The notes under the pieces: model-generated
The model's database searches: none
The model's input: the letters and a program-made list of their open reading frames with translations, nothing else
Told to the model about the DNA's origin: nothing
Shown here: positions 26,757 through 34,675 of the stretch, in pieces
Layout: every line of letters begins with the position of its first letter
Numbering within the stretch: position 1 is the first letter of the stretch
Program-made: the position numbers and the translations under genes
Assembly: GCF_000369805.1 (NCBI RefSeq)
Contig: NZ_KB850224.1
Location: 1,473,924-1,537,923 of the forward strand
Direction of reading: 5' to 3'
Length of the DNA: 64,000 nucleotides
DNA from: Acinetobacter sp. NIPH 2100
GTDB lineage: Bacteria; Pseudomonadota; Gammaproteobacteria; Pseudomonadales; Moraxellaceae

Positions 26757-28628
26757 ATGGAATCGTTTCGTACTCTCATTAAGGGTTGGCTTGGCAAAGT
26801 CCTGTTAGTTTTGTTTTTGACTCCTTTAGCACTTGTCGGTATAGAAGGGTATTTTAGTGGTAGCAATAAAGCAGACGTTGCGAAATCAGTAAACGGTCAA
26901 GATATTTCTAATAAAGAATTAGAAAGTGCAACCAAGAACTATAAAGATCAATATTTGTCATTGGTGAAAGGTGATGAATCTCTTTTAAACTTGCCTGTTA
27001 TTCAGGAAAAAGCATTAGATGCACTTGTTGCGCGTAGTTTGTTGCAACAGCAAGCTGAGAAATTGGGTTTAACTTTAAGTGATGTGCAACTTGAGCAAAT
27101 GTTAGCTCAACAGCCAAGCTTTCAAGAAAATGGTCAATTCTCTCAAAAATTATATGAAAACTATCTGCGCTCTGTTGGCATGACCAACCAAGCATTGATT
27201 GCCAGCTTACGCCAAGACCATGCACTTAAAATGATTTCTACATCATTGATGGATTATGCATTGGTAAGTAAGTCTGATGTGCAACAGTTAGCGAATTTAC
27301 AAACTGAACAACGTACATTGCACTTGGCAAGTATTAAGTTAGATGACTACAAAAAAGGTGTGACTGCTTCAAATCAAGAAATTGCAGACTACTACAACAA
27401 GCATAAAAATGAATTTAAGCAAGTTGCCAGTGTCGATGTTGATTATGTGGTTTTAACACCAGCGTTATTGCCTAAAGCAAATCTTGCCGTGACTGAGGCA
27501 GATTTACAGCAGGCGTATACTGCTTTTGTAGATGAACAGAAAAAAGCAATTAAGCGTCAGGTTAAGCATATTTTAATCACCACTGATGCGCGTGATGATG
27601 CGGCTGCACAAAAACTTGCCAATGATGTCTATGCAAAAATTCAGGCAGGTATGACATTCGCAGATGCTGCTGCTCAGTTCTCGGATGATCCAACTTCGAA
27701 GACCCAAGGTGGTTTGGTTGAAGCTTATGCACCTGGTGCATTCTCGGCTGATTTTGATAATGCAGTGAATGCATTAAAAAATGGTGAAATTTCAAAACCT
27801 GTTAAAACACAATATGGTTATCACATCATTGAAGCTGAATCGCCAATGGTAAAACTACCATCATTTGAATCAGAAAAAGCGCGTTTAACTGCCGAGGTTG
27901 AAAAATCTAAAGCAGCGAATTTATTCAGTGATACAGTCAATAACCTGAATGAAATGGTTGTTGGGGCTGATTCATTAGACGTGGTTGCGCAGGAAGTGAA
28001 GGGTGCGCGTATTGAATCTGCAAATGATGTAACTTTAGCTACAGATAATCCATATTTAAGTGATTTGAGCGTTAAAGCGAAACTGTTCAATGACGACGTG
28101 AAGAATGGCGATCGTAATGCTTCGTCAAACATTCAGTTGGCTAATGGTGATACGGTCTGGATTAAAGTCCGTAATTATCATGCAGCAGGTGTAAAACCTT
28201 TAGAGCAAGCGACAGCTGAAGTGAAAGCAAAAGTAATCGAAGCGAAAGCATATAAAGCAGCTCAAGCGAAAATTGCAACAATCCTTGCTGATTTTAAAAC
28301 GCTACCAGCTGCTCAGGTTGTTGCAAAATCACAAGTCACTTTTGAAAATGCAGGTACATTTGCTCGTTCACAAGGTTTAAAACGTCCGATTGAGCGTGCA
28401 GCATTCAGCATTCCAGCGCCAAGCAAAGAAGGTTTATGGTCTGCGACGACGGCGAAATTGCCAAATGAATTGGTGATCGTTGCTGTTTCAAATGTAAATA
28501 GCAGTGTAGCTAGTACATTACCAGCAGAACAGTTGCAAGAGTTGAATAAGCTTTATCAACAGTTCCGTGGTCAGCAGGTGTTGGAAGACTATACTGAATA
28601 CTTAAAATCACAGGCAAAGATCAAATAA
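26757..28628 (+). CDS. ppiD: Periplasmic chaperone PpiD (SurA_N and parvulin domains)
   Basis: 623 residues, as in E. coli. A membrane anchor lies at residues 11-30 (WLGKVLLVLFLTPLALVGIEG). The SurA-like N-terminal domain spans about 35-190, and a parvulin domain lies at about 268-361 (HILITTDARDDAA ... FADAAAQFSDDPTSKTQGGLV ... YGYHIIEAE). PpiD is held at the Sec translocon and helps fold exported proteins. It follows hupB after a terminator and ends at a terminator shared with cpoB. Confidence 0.93.
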   Translation: MESFRTLIKGWLGKVLLVLFLTPLALVGIEGYFSGSNKADVAKSVNGQDISNKELESATKNYKDQYLSLVKGDESLLNLPVIQEKALDALVARSLLQQQAEKLGLTLSDVQLEQMLAQQPSFQENGQFSQKLYENYLRSVGMTNQALIASLRQDHALKMISTSLMDYALVSKSDVQQLANLQTEQRTLHLASIKLDDYKKGVTASNQEIADYYNKHKNEFKQVASVDVDYVVLTPALLPKANLAVTEADLQQAYTAFVDEQKKAIKRQVKHILITTDARDDAAAQKLANDVYAKIQAGMTFADAAAQFSDDPTSKTQGGLVEAYAPGAFSADFDNAVNALKNGEISKPVKTQYGYHIIEAESPMVKLPSFESEKARLTAEVEKSKAANLFSDTVNNLNEMVVGADSLDVVAQEVKGARIESANDVTLATDNPYLSDLSVKAKLFNDDVKNGDRNASSNIQLANGDTVWIKVRNYHAAGVKPLEQATAEVKAKVIEAKAYKAAQAKIATILADFKTLPAAQVVAKSQVTFENAGTFARSQGLKRPIERAAFSIPAPSKEGLWSATTAKLPNELVIVAVSNVNSSVASTLPAEQLQELNKLYQQFRGQQVLEDYTEYLKSQAKIK

Positions 28629-28644
28629 GTTTGTTCTAAGCATA

Positions 28645-28676
28645 AAAAAAGCCAGTTTATTTAAACTGGCTTTTTT
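28645..28676. terminator. Bidirectional terminator between ppiD and cpoB
   Basis: AAAAAAGCCAGTTTA and TAAACTGGCTTTTTT pair around TT, with T runs on both strands. Confidence 0.92.
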
Positions 28677-28690
28677 GTGGACGCTATAAA

Positions 28691-29545
28691 TTATTTCTTC
28701 TGAATAAATTTAGCTTCTTCAGATTGCGGATATTGGCTGATTAATTTGCTTTTGTATTGATTTGCGAGGGCCGTATTCTTATCGACCTCTTTGGCAATGC
28801 TATACAACTGATAAACCGCACGAGATGCTTTTGCTGAGTTTGGATAGCGAGTCGCCACAATATTGTAGTTCTGCTTTGCAGCTTTATAGTCTACTGGTTC
28901 AACGGCTAAGTAAAATTCAGCAAGCCAGAAATATGCATTCCCCACATAGATACCATTCGGGTGATTTTTGATGAAGTTTTGCATCGGCTGGATGGCTTTT
29001 TTTGCACCACCTTGTTTGTATGCATCAAGCGCAACAGTATAGGCTGCTTTTTCTAACTCGATTTGATTGGTGGTATTGCTCGTGGTGGCAGTATTTGCAG
29101 GTGGTTGATCCGCAGCGGGCTGTGCTTTAGCAGGTGCTGTTTGTTGCTGCGCAGGCGCTGTCGGAGCGATTACAGGTGCTGCTGTCTCAGCATTGACAGC
29201 TCCTGTTGCAGCTGTCTGATCTTGAGCTTCGGTATTTTCTTCTGGCGGATCAATTTTTTGTGACAGTAACTCTAAACGCTGATCAAGATCGGTATAGCGA
29301 TTGGTCAATTCTTTTTTCAATTGCTCGATCGCATTGTCATGCTCTTCAAGTTGACCGCGTAATTTACGTATTTCTTCTTCAAGCTTCTGGTTCTTTTGCA
29401 TGATTTCCCAGTTTAAACTAGGAGTACCAGCAACAACATTATTGGCTTGTTGTTGGCTCAAAGAGCGCGATTCAATTGGAACATTGGCATATAAATGCGC
29501 ACTGCTGAGCAGGGCAATAAAAAGTACGGAATGCTTTTTTAGCAT
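28691..29545 (-). CDS. cpoB: Tol-Pal associated protein CpoB (YbgF)
   Basis: 284 residues. A signal peptide lies at the N-terminus (MLKKHSVLFIALLSSAHLYA), followed by a coiled-coil trimerisation segment (about 55-90), an Ala/Pro/Thr/Gln-rich linker (about 100-155) and C-terminal tetratricopeptide repeats (YTVALDAYKQGGAKKAIQPMQNFIKNHP, AYFWLAEFYLA). CpoB couples outer-membrane constriction to peptidoglycan synthesis at division. The usual tolQRAB-pal genes are not next to it in this window. Confidence 0.88.
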   Translation of the reverse strand: MLKKHSVLFIALLSSAHLYANVPIESRSLSQQQANNVVAGTPSLNWEIMQKNQKLEEEIRKLRGQLEEHDNAIEQLKKELTNRYTDLDQRLELLSQKIDPPEENTEAQDQTAATGAVNAETAAPVIAPTAPAQQQTAPAKAQPAADQPPANTATTSNTTNQIELEKAAYTVALDAYKQGGAKKAIQPMQNFIKNHPNGIYVGNAYFWLAEFYLAVEPVDYKAAKQNYNIVATRYPNSAKASRAVYQLYSIAKEVDKNTALANQYKSKLISQYPQSEEAKFIQKK

Positions 29546-29821
29546 AAAAATTCATCCATAAGTTGAAATATAAAGCTGTGGTCGAACAAGTCTTCACGTT
29601 TTACTTGCAACACACCAGATATAGATTTTTGATTAAGCCATTAAAACAGCAACTCATTTAAATGCAATAAGCATTTACAATCTTCAAGCACTTTTGAAGG
29701 AAAATGACGGGTTATTGTTTAATGTTTGCACGCCTTGAAAGTAAATAGATAACAAATATATAGCGATTGATGAGGAATTAGGCAGTTGAACTGAAAACTC
29801 GCTTAAAAACAGAGACAAGTC

Positions 29822-29849
29822 TTGCAACTCAGGCAAAAATCTCTATACT
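29822..29849 (+). promoter_or_regulatory. Promoter of the SRP RNA gene
   Basis: TTGCAA (29822-29827) and TATACT (29844-29849) are 16 bases apart, placing the start of transcription about 7 bases further on, close to the 5' end of the RNA. The 276 bases between the cpoB start and this promoter hold no gene I can support. Confidence 0.6.
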
Positions 29850-29861
29850 TTGTCAGGCAAT

Positions 29862-29975
<114 letters not shown>

Positions 29976-29976
29976 T

Positions 29977-30459
29977 TTATTCCTCTTCGCTCGTTCGAGC
30001 AATCGCTTTCATAATTACGCCCATATCAAAACCACGATATTGTAAAAATCGAACTTGTTTTGCTTTGATTTTTGGGTCGGTTGCGACTTCTTCTCCAAAT
30101 TTTTTAACTTTGAGCTGATAAGCTTGATCGAGCCAGTTCACTTCTTGAAGTTCTTCTACAATCAGCTCCGCATCCAGTTGTTTTGCTTTTAAAGCCTGTT
30201 TGATTCGTTGTAAGCCTTTGCCTTTTCTAATTTGGCTGGCGAGGGTGAGTTCGGCAACGCGTTGGTCGCTCTGATAGTTCTGTTGTGCTAACTCTTCAAC
30301 AAGGTTTGCCACTTCATCTGGATTGATTGCATAAAGATTCAGTTTGGTAATTAATTCGGCTTTTGAATAATCACGACGCGTAAGCAGGGCAAAAGCATAA
30401 GAACGTAATCGTTGCCCAGTCAGTGTTTTGGGTTTCTCGGTTTGATCTGAATTAAACAT
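29977..30459 (-). CDS. recX: RecA regulator RecX
   Basis: 160 residues, typical of RecX. It caps RecA filaments and limits their activity. Three helical repeats are visible (YAFALLTRRDYSKAELITKL; ELAQQNYQSDQRVAELTLASQIRKGKGLQRIKQALK; QVRFLQYRGFDMGVIMKAI). It lies downstream of recA, separated by a terminator that likely lets through only part of the transcripts. The end abuts the SRP RNA on the opposite strand. Confidence 0.93.
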   Translation of the reverse strand: MFNSDQTEKPKTLTGQRLRSYAFALLTRRDYSKAELITKLNLYAINPDEVANLVEELAQQNYQSDQRVAELTLASQIRKGKGLQRIKQALKAKQLDAELIVEELQEVNWLDQAYQLKVKKFGEEVATDPKIKAKQVRFLQYRGFDMGVIMKAIARTSEEE

Positions 30460-30471
30460 ACGTTCCTCATT

Positions 30472-30494
30472 AAAAAACGCCCCGAAGGGCGTTT
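30472..30494 (-). terminator. Terminator between recA and recX
   Basis: On minus, AAACGCCC and GGGCGTTT pair around a TTCG tetraloop, followed by a T run. Its position five bases after the recA stop and before recX would reduce recX expression relative to recA, as in E. coli. Confidence 0.85.
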
Positions 30495-30498
30495 CAGT

Positions 30499-31545
30499 TT
30501 AGATTTCTAGTAAATCTGGTTCTTCTTCAATCTCATTTTGCGCTGCTTCATTTTTGTTCTTGGTGAGAAGCTGTTCACGAATGATTTTTTCAATTTCTTG
30601 AGCCATTAATGGATTCTCTTCGAAATGACGAATCACATTATTTTTACCTTGCCCAATTTTGTTACCTTGGTATGAATACCAAGCACCTGCTTTTTGAACG
30701 ATATCTTGTTGAACGGCTAAATCAACGAGTTCACCCAGCTGGTTGGTACCTCGACCATACATAATTTGGAATACCGCTTCTTTGAACGGAGGCGCCATTT
30801 TATTTTTAACAACTTTAACGCGTGTTTCGTTACCTGTAATTTCATCGCCTTCTTTCACTGCACCGATACGACGAATGTCTAAACGTACAGATGCATAGAA
30901 TTTAAGTGCATTACCACCAGTCGTTGTTTCTGGGCTACCAAACATTACACCAATCTTCATACGGATTTGGTTAATGAAGATCACCATACAGTTAGAACGC
31001 TTTGCATTACCTGTGATTTTACGCAATGCCTGACTCATCAAACGCGCTTGTAAGCCCATGTGTGAATCACCCATTTCGCCTTCAATCTCAGCTTTAGGTG
31101 TCAATGCAGCCACGGAGTCGACAACGATCAGATCAATTGCACCTGAACGAACCAACATATCAGCAATTTCTAATGCTTGTTCACCGTGGTCTGGTTGTGA
31201 AACCAATAGGTTATCAATATCTACGCCAAGCTTGCGTGCATATTCAGGGTCTAAGGCATGTTCAGCATCGATAAATGCACATGTACCGCCATTCTTTTGA
31301 CATTGTGCAATCGCTTGCAATGTCATGGTGGTTTTACCTGATGATTCAGGACCGTAAATTTCAACAATACGACCCTTAGGTAATCCGCCAATCCCTAATG
31401 CGATATCTAATGTTAAAGAACCTGTAGAAACAGCTTCAACTGCTAATACGGTGTTATCACCTAAGCGCATTACCGTATTTTTGCCAAATTGCTTTTCAAT
31501 CTGACCTAAGGCAGCTTGTAGCGCTTTACTTTTATTATCATCCAT
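30499..31545 (-). CDS. recA: Recombinase RecA
   Basis: 348 residues, normal for RecA. It forms filaments on single-stranded DNA and drives homologous recombination and the damage response. Walker A is GPESSGKTT (residues 65-73), Walker B is in [10 protein letters not shown], loop L1 is [17 protein letters not shown] and the L2 region is [18 protein letters not shown]. Acinetobacter lacks LexA, so control of this gene differs from E. coli. No E. coli-type LexA box was seen upstream. Confidence 0.98.
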   Translation of the reverse strand: MDDNKSKALQAALGQIEKQFGKNTVMRLGDNTVLAVEAVSTGSLTLDIALGIGGLPKGRIVEIYGPESSGKTTMTLQAIAQCQKNGGTCAFIDAEHALDPEYARKLGVDIDNLLVSQPDHGEQALEIADMLVRSGAIDLIVVDSVAALTPKAEIEGEMGDSHMGLQARLMSQALRKITGNAKRSNCMVIFINQIRMKIGVMFGSPETTTGGNALKFYASVRLDIRRIGAVKEGDEITGNETRVKVVKNKMAPPFKEAVFQIMYGRGTNQLGELVDLAVQQDIVQKAGAWYSYQGNKIGQGKNNVIRHFEENPLMAQEIEKIIREQLLTKNKNEAAQNEIEEEPDLLEI

Positions 31546-31600
31546 CTCAAAACCTCAAAACTTTATTTCTTAACGACTAACCCAAGTGGATGTATTGAAT

Positions 31601-31621
31601 CTCAACTTGTTGGGACTTGAG
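31601..31621. promoter_or_regulatory. Inverted repeat at the recA promoter region
   Basis: CTCAA and TTGAG, 11 bases apart, overlap a possible minus-strand -10 box (TATACT at 31625-31620). The -35 region is weak. The repeat is short and may be chance. The rest of the 169-base gap between hslR and recA holds no gene. Confidence 0.3.
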
Positions 31622-31714
31622 TATAGTGGCAGATTCTCGTTGTTTATTCTACATCTGATCTGTGTCTATGCGACACGAGATGACGCATCCAAAAATAGAA
31701 AATATCGATCTAAT

Positions 31715-32143
31715 CTATTCATCATGATAAGACCAAGATTGGACATTTTCTTGCTTAAAACGATTGATATCACGACGATCTTTTTTACTTGGTCGGTGAT
31801 CTGGTCGGGCTAGATTATGCAATTTTCGTTGTGAGGCATGCAACTCCCTACGCTCAATACTTTCTGAGGTTTCTTCATAAAGCAATTGGGCGGCAGGTGC
31901 ACCACCACGGACGGCAGAAAGTGCTTTCACAACCACAGTTTTTTTCTCAAAACCTTGTTGAATGGTCAGTTCCATTCCAATGCGGACATCTCTGGAGACT
32001 TTAACGCGATCATTATTGTGATGGACTTTGCCACCTTCAATTGCAGCTTTGGAAATCGAACGGGTTTTAAAAAAACGTGCGACCCAAAGCCATTTATCAA
32101 TGCGCATGCTATCCATGCTTGTTGCTTCATGCTGTTTTGGCAT
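31715..32143 (-). CDS. hslR: Ribosome-associated heat-shock protein Hsp15 (S4 domain)
   Basis: 142 residues. The S4 RNA-binding domain is at residues 11-75 (MRIDKWLWVARFFKTRSISKAAIEGGKVHHN). The C-terminal RPSKKDRRDINRFK basic tail matches E. coli Hsp15, which recycles free 50S subunits carrying a nascent chain. The start overlaps the end of the upstream HAD gene by 17 bases, so they form one unit. The pair yrfG-hslR occurs in the same order in E. coli. Confidence 0.93.
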   Translation of the reverse strand: MPKQHEATSMDSMRIDKWLWVARFFKTRSISKAAIEGGKVHHNNDRVKVSRDVRIGMELTIQQGFEKKTVVVKALSAVRGGAPAAQLLYEETSESIERRELHASQRKLHNLARPDHRPSKKDRRDINRFKQENVQSWSYHDE

Positions 32144-32831
32144 CTGTTACCTGTGTGTTGGTTTCAAGATAATCAAAGAGTTCAGTGAGCTGATCGAGTG
32201 CAGGGTAAGGCAGTTCGGTCGAAAGTCTTGCTGGTTTACTGCTAGAAGGTTGAAGAATACTGAACAGTTGGGTGATACCAAAATCTTCTGCACCTTTTAG
32301 CACGGCAACGGTGTCATCAATAAAGACCGCTTGTGCTGGATCAAATGGATGTCGTTGCTGCAATTTTTGCCAAAATGCAACGTCCTCTTTGGCATGCCCG
32401 AGTTGTTCACTGCTGATCATAAGTTCAAAGTATGGGCTCAGTTCGACATTTTCAAGTTTAAGCTGTAGTCCAGCTTGATCTGCATTGGTCAGTAACCAGC
32501 AACGATAACCTTGGGCATTCAGTTGCTGTAACAGTAGATGACAACCTACACGGGCACGAATTTTTTCACGGTGTTCATATTGAAGTTGTAAGACATCGAC
32601 TCCAACTTTAGCCGTCCAATACGCCGAAGAATACCAAGATAGTGTATGCTTATGTTGTTGGTAGAATTGAAAGAGTGTCTGTTGGCTTTGCTCAAGTGTG
32701 CATTGATGGACTTGGGCATGACGCTCTGGCAAACAATGATTCCAAATGAAATCATCAAAGGCTAAATCGAGTAATGTGCCGTCCATGTCAAACATGGCAA
32801 TAGGCTGCTGCTGTAAATCTGAATATGACAT
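32127..32831 (-). CDS. yrfG: HAD-family hydrolase, GMP/IMP nucleotidase YrfG type
   Basis: 234 residues. HAD motif I is FDMDGTLLDLAFDD, motif II LLTNAD, and motif IV VFIDDTVAVL, with lysine of motif III in LGHAKEDVAFW. The adjacency to hslR matches E. coli yrfG, whose product removes phosphate from GMP and IMP. Specificity is inferred from this synteny and overall likeness. It overlaps hslR downstream. Confidence 0.85.
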   Translation of the reverse strand: MSYSDLQQQPIAMFDMDGTLLDLAFDDFIWNHCLPERHAQVHQCTLEQSQQTLFQFYQQHKHTLSWYSSAYWTAKVGVDVLQLQYEHREKIRARVGCHLLLQQLNAQGYRCWLLTNADQAGLQLKLENVELSPYFELMISSEQLGHAKEDVAFWQKLQQRHPFDPAQAVFIDDTVAVLKGAEDFGITQLFSILQPSSSKPARLSTELPYPALDQLTELFDYLETNTQVTDAKTA

Positions 32832-32842
32832 AAGGTTGGTCT

Positions 32843-33700
32843 ATGTTTATTAAAACGCTTGTCCCACAAGATCAGTTAATTTCACAACTTGTTCCGATCA
32901 TGGCGCAGGCCAGTCAAATATTGTTGGAAGAATACCAAAGTTATTGTGCAGGTTGCGAGTTTAATATTCAGGAAAAAAGTGATGATTCACCTGTCACCCA
33001 AGCAGATTTAAAAGTAAATCATTTTTTATTAAAGCACTTAGCAACAGTTACGCCACAATTACCCGTGTTGTCTGAAGAAAGTGATTATTCAGCGCGCGCG
33101 GCATGGCAACGCTGCTGGATGCTTGATCCATTAGATGGCACCAAAGAATTTATTCATGAGCGGGATGAATTCACAATTAATCTGAGTTTGATTGACGGTC
33201 ACCGGACTATATTTGCCATTATTGCAGTGCCATGCGAGCAGGTCATGTATATCGGACATACCTCGCAATTACCTTATAAATATAGTTTTAGCCGACAAGA
33301 ATGGTTCCAATATCAGCTTGAAGATCATGATCTGGCGGCTCCGTTGCAAATTGGTTTAAGCCATAATAGTAAAAATCCAAAGTATAAAAACTTTATCGAG
33401 CCGATCTTACAGAACCGTCAGGTAGAACGTCGTGAAGCAGGCAGTGCTTATAAGTTTTGTATGATGCTGGAAGGGGAAATCGATATTTATCCTCGTTTCC
33501 ATCCAACCTCAGAATGGGATACCAGCTCAGGACAAGCCTTGTTAGAAAGTATTGGGGGGGGCTTGATGACTTTAGATGAAAAACCTTTTCTCTATAATCA
33601 ACGTGAGACAGTGTTGAATGGTGGCTTTATTGCTTATCGTGATCAGCATTGCAAAAATATTGCATATGATGCGCTAAGCCGTTCTGGCATTTTAGATTGA
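32843..33700 (+). CDS. cysQ: 3'(2'),5'-bisphosphate nucleotidase CysQ
   Basis: 285 residues. Inositol monophosphatase-like fold with the metal sites EES (LPVLSEESDYS) and WMLDPLDGTKEF, and the C-terminal EWDTSSGQALLESIGG motif. CysQ clears adenosine 3',5'-bisphosphate formed in sulfate assimilation. It is divergent from yrfG with an 11-base gap, so the promoters overlap the coding regions. Confidence 0.92.
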   Translation: MFIKTLVPQDQLISQLVPIMAQASQILLEEYQSYCAGCEFNIQEKSDDSPVTQADLKVNHFLLKHLATVTPQLPVLSEESDYSARAAWQRCWMLDPLDGTKEFIHERDEFTINLSLIDGHRTIFAIIAVPCEQVMYIGHTSQLPYKYSFSRQEWFQYQLEDHDLAAPLQIGLSHNSKNPKYKNFIEPILQNRQVERREAGSAYKFCMMLEGEIDIYPRFHPTSEWDTSSGQALLESIGGGLMTLDEKPFLYNQRETVLNGGFIAYRDQHCKNIAYDALSRSGILD

Positions 33701-33751
33701 GAGTTATATGGCTCATGCTATAGTGGGTTAAATTAAAGTTTGTATGTGAAT

Positions 33752-34483
33752 ATGACCCTGCACTTATTGCCTAAAAGTATGTTTGAAGCAATTGATTTAC
33801 TTCCTGATGCTTCAACGCCTGTGACCTTATTTACGCGCCACTCTTTACGTGAATTGGTGAATGGGCAGGGTTTGGCTGGCTATGATTTGCAGCTGACGGA
33901 ACAAGGTCGTGATCTGGCTTATGCTTGGGGTGAATATCTCATCCGCAATACGGATCGTGCCATTCAACATTGTATTTCCAGTCCGATTCAGCGCTGTGTC
34001 GATACAGCTGCCTTAATGATTGAAGGTGCAGATGAGACGCGTAAAGCAGTCAATACACATCAAATTGAAATTGTTGAGCAACGTTTATTGGTTGAGCCGG
34101 GTAGTTTCGTTTTGGATATACAGCAGGCAGCGCCTTATTTCCGTAAACAGGGTGCGCTAGGTTTTATTAATAGTTTTGTGAATAATGCTTTACCGGGCAT
34201 GAAACATCCCATTACTGGCGTCTTCGATGTATTGGAATTGCTTTATCATACCCATCCGACACAACAGAATGGTCTCAGTTTGGCGGTAAGCCATGACACG
34301 ATTCTTGCTGCCATTGTTGCGGTGATTTCTGGTAAAAATCAAATTGAACAAACAGATTGGCCAGACATGATGGAGGGTTTATTTGTGTGGTTTGAGGGGG
34401 AGGATTTTGGGAGTAGTAAGTTAAAATGGATTTGGCGCGGCAAGCGTGAAGAGTTAATTATTCAAGATTTTAAAAAATTATAA
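33752..34483 (+). CDS. Histidine phosphatase superfamily protein with altered RHG motif
   Basis: 243 residues from the chosen ATG. The phosphohistidine site reads FTRHSLRE, with serine in place of the usual glycine, as found in some acid-phosphatase-like members. The second basic block SPIQRCVDTA and the C-terminal VSHDTILAA histidine are present, so the catalytic core is complete. Its substrate is unknown. TTG and GTG codons upstream in frame are alternative starts. It lies 51 bases after cysQ in the same direction and may be co-transcribed. Confidence 0.82.
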   Translation: MTLHLLPKSMFEAIDLLPDASTPVTLFTRHSLRELVNGQGLAGYDLQLTEQGRDLAYAWGEYLIRNTDRAIQHCISSPIQRCVDTAALMIEGADETRKAVNTHQIEIVEQRLLVEPGSFVLDIQQAAPYFRKQGALGFINSFVNNALPGMKHPITGVFDVLELLYHTHPTQQNGLSLAVSHDTILAAIVAVISGKNQIEQTDWPDMMEGLFVWFEGEDFGSSKLKWIWRGKREELIIQDFKKL

Positions 34484-34675
34484 AATAAATCAGAATTTAG
34501 GCATGTAAAGGTTGCTTTTTATCTAAGCTGCTGTGTTTTCTTGTTTTTTAAAAATTAATCCCCCTCTGCTGTTTTAGCTGATAGTATATATAAATACATG
34601 ATTTATATTAATTTTAACCAATTAACTTAATTTTTCATTAACGATAATTTATCAAGTTTTTCTTGGGGAAATGTG

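Noticed and set aside
29063..29263. Open frame antisense to the Ala/Pro/Gln-rich linker of cpoB
   Set aside because: Low-complexity GC-richer codons on one strand create long open frames on the other; no start signal or family is seen.
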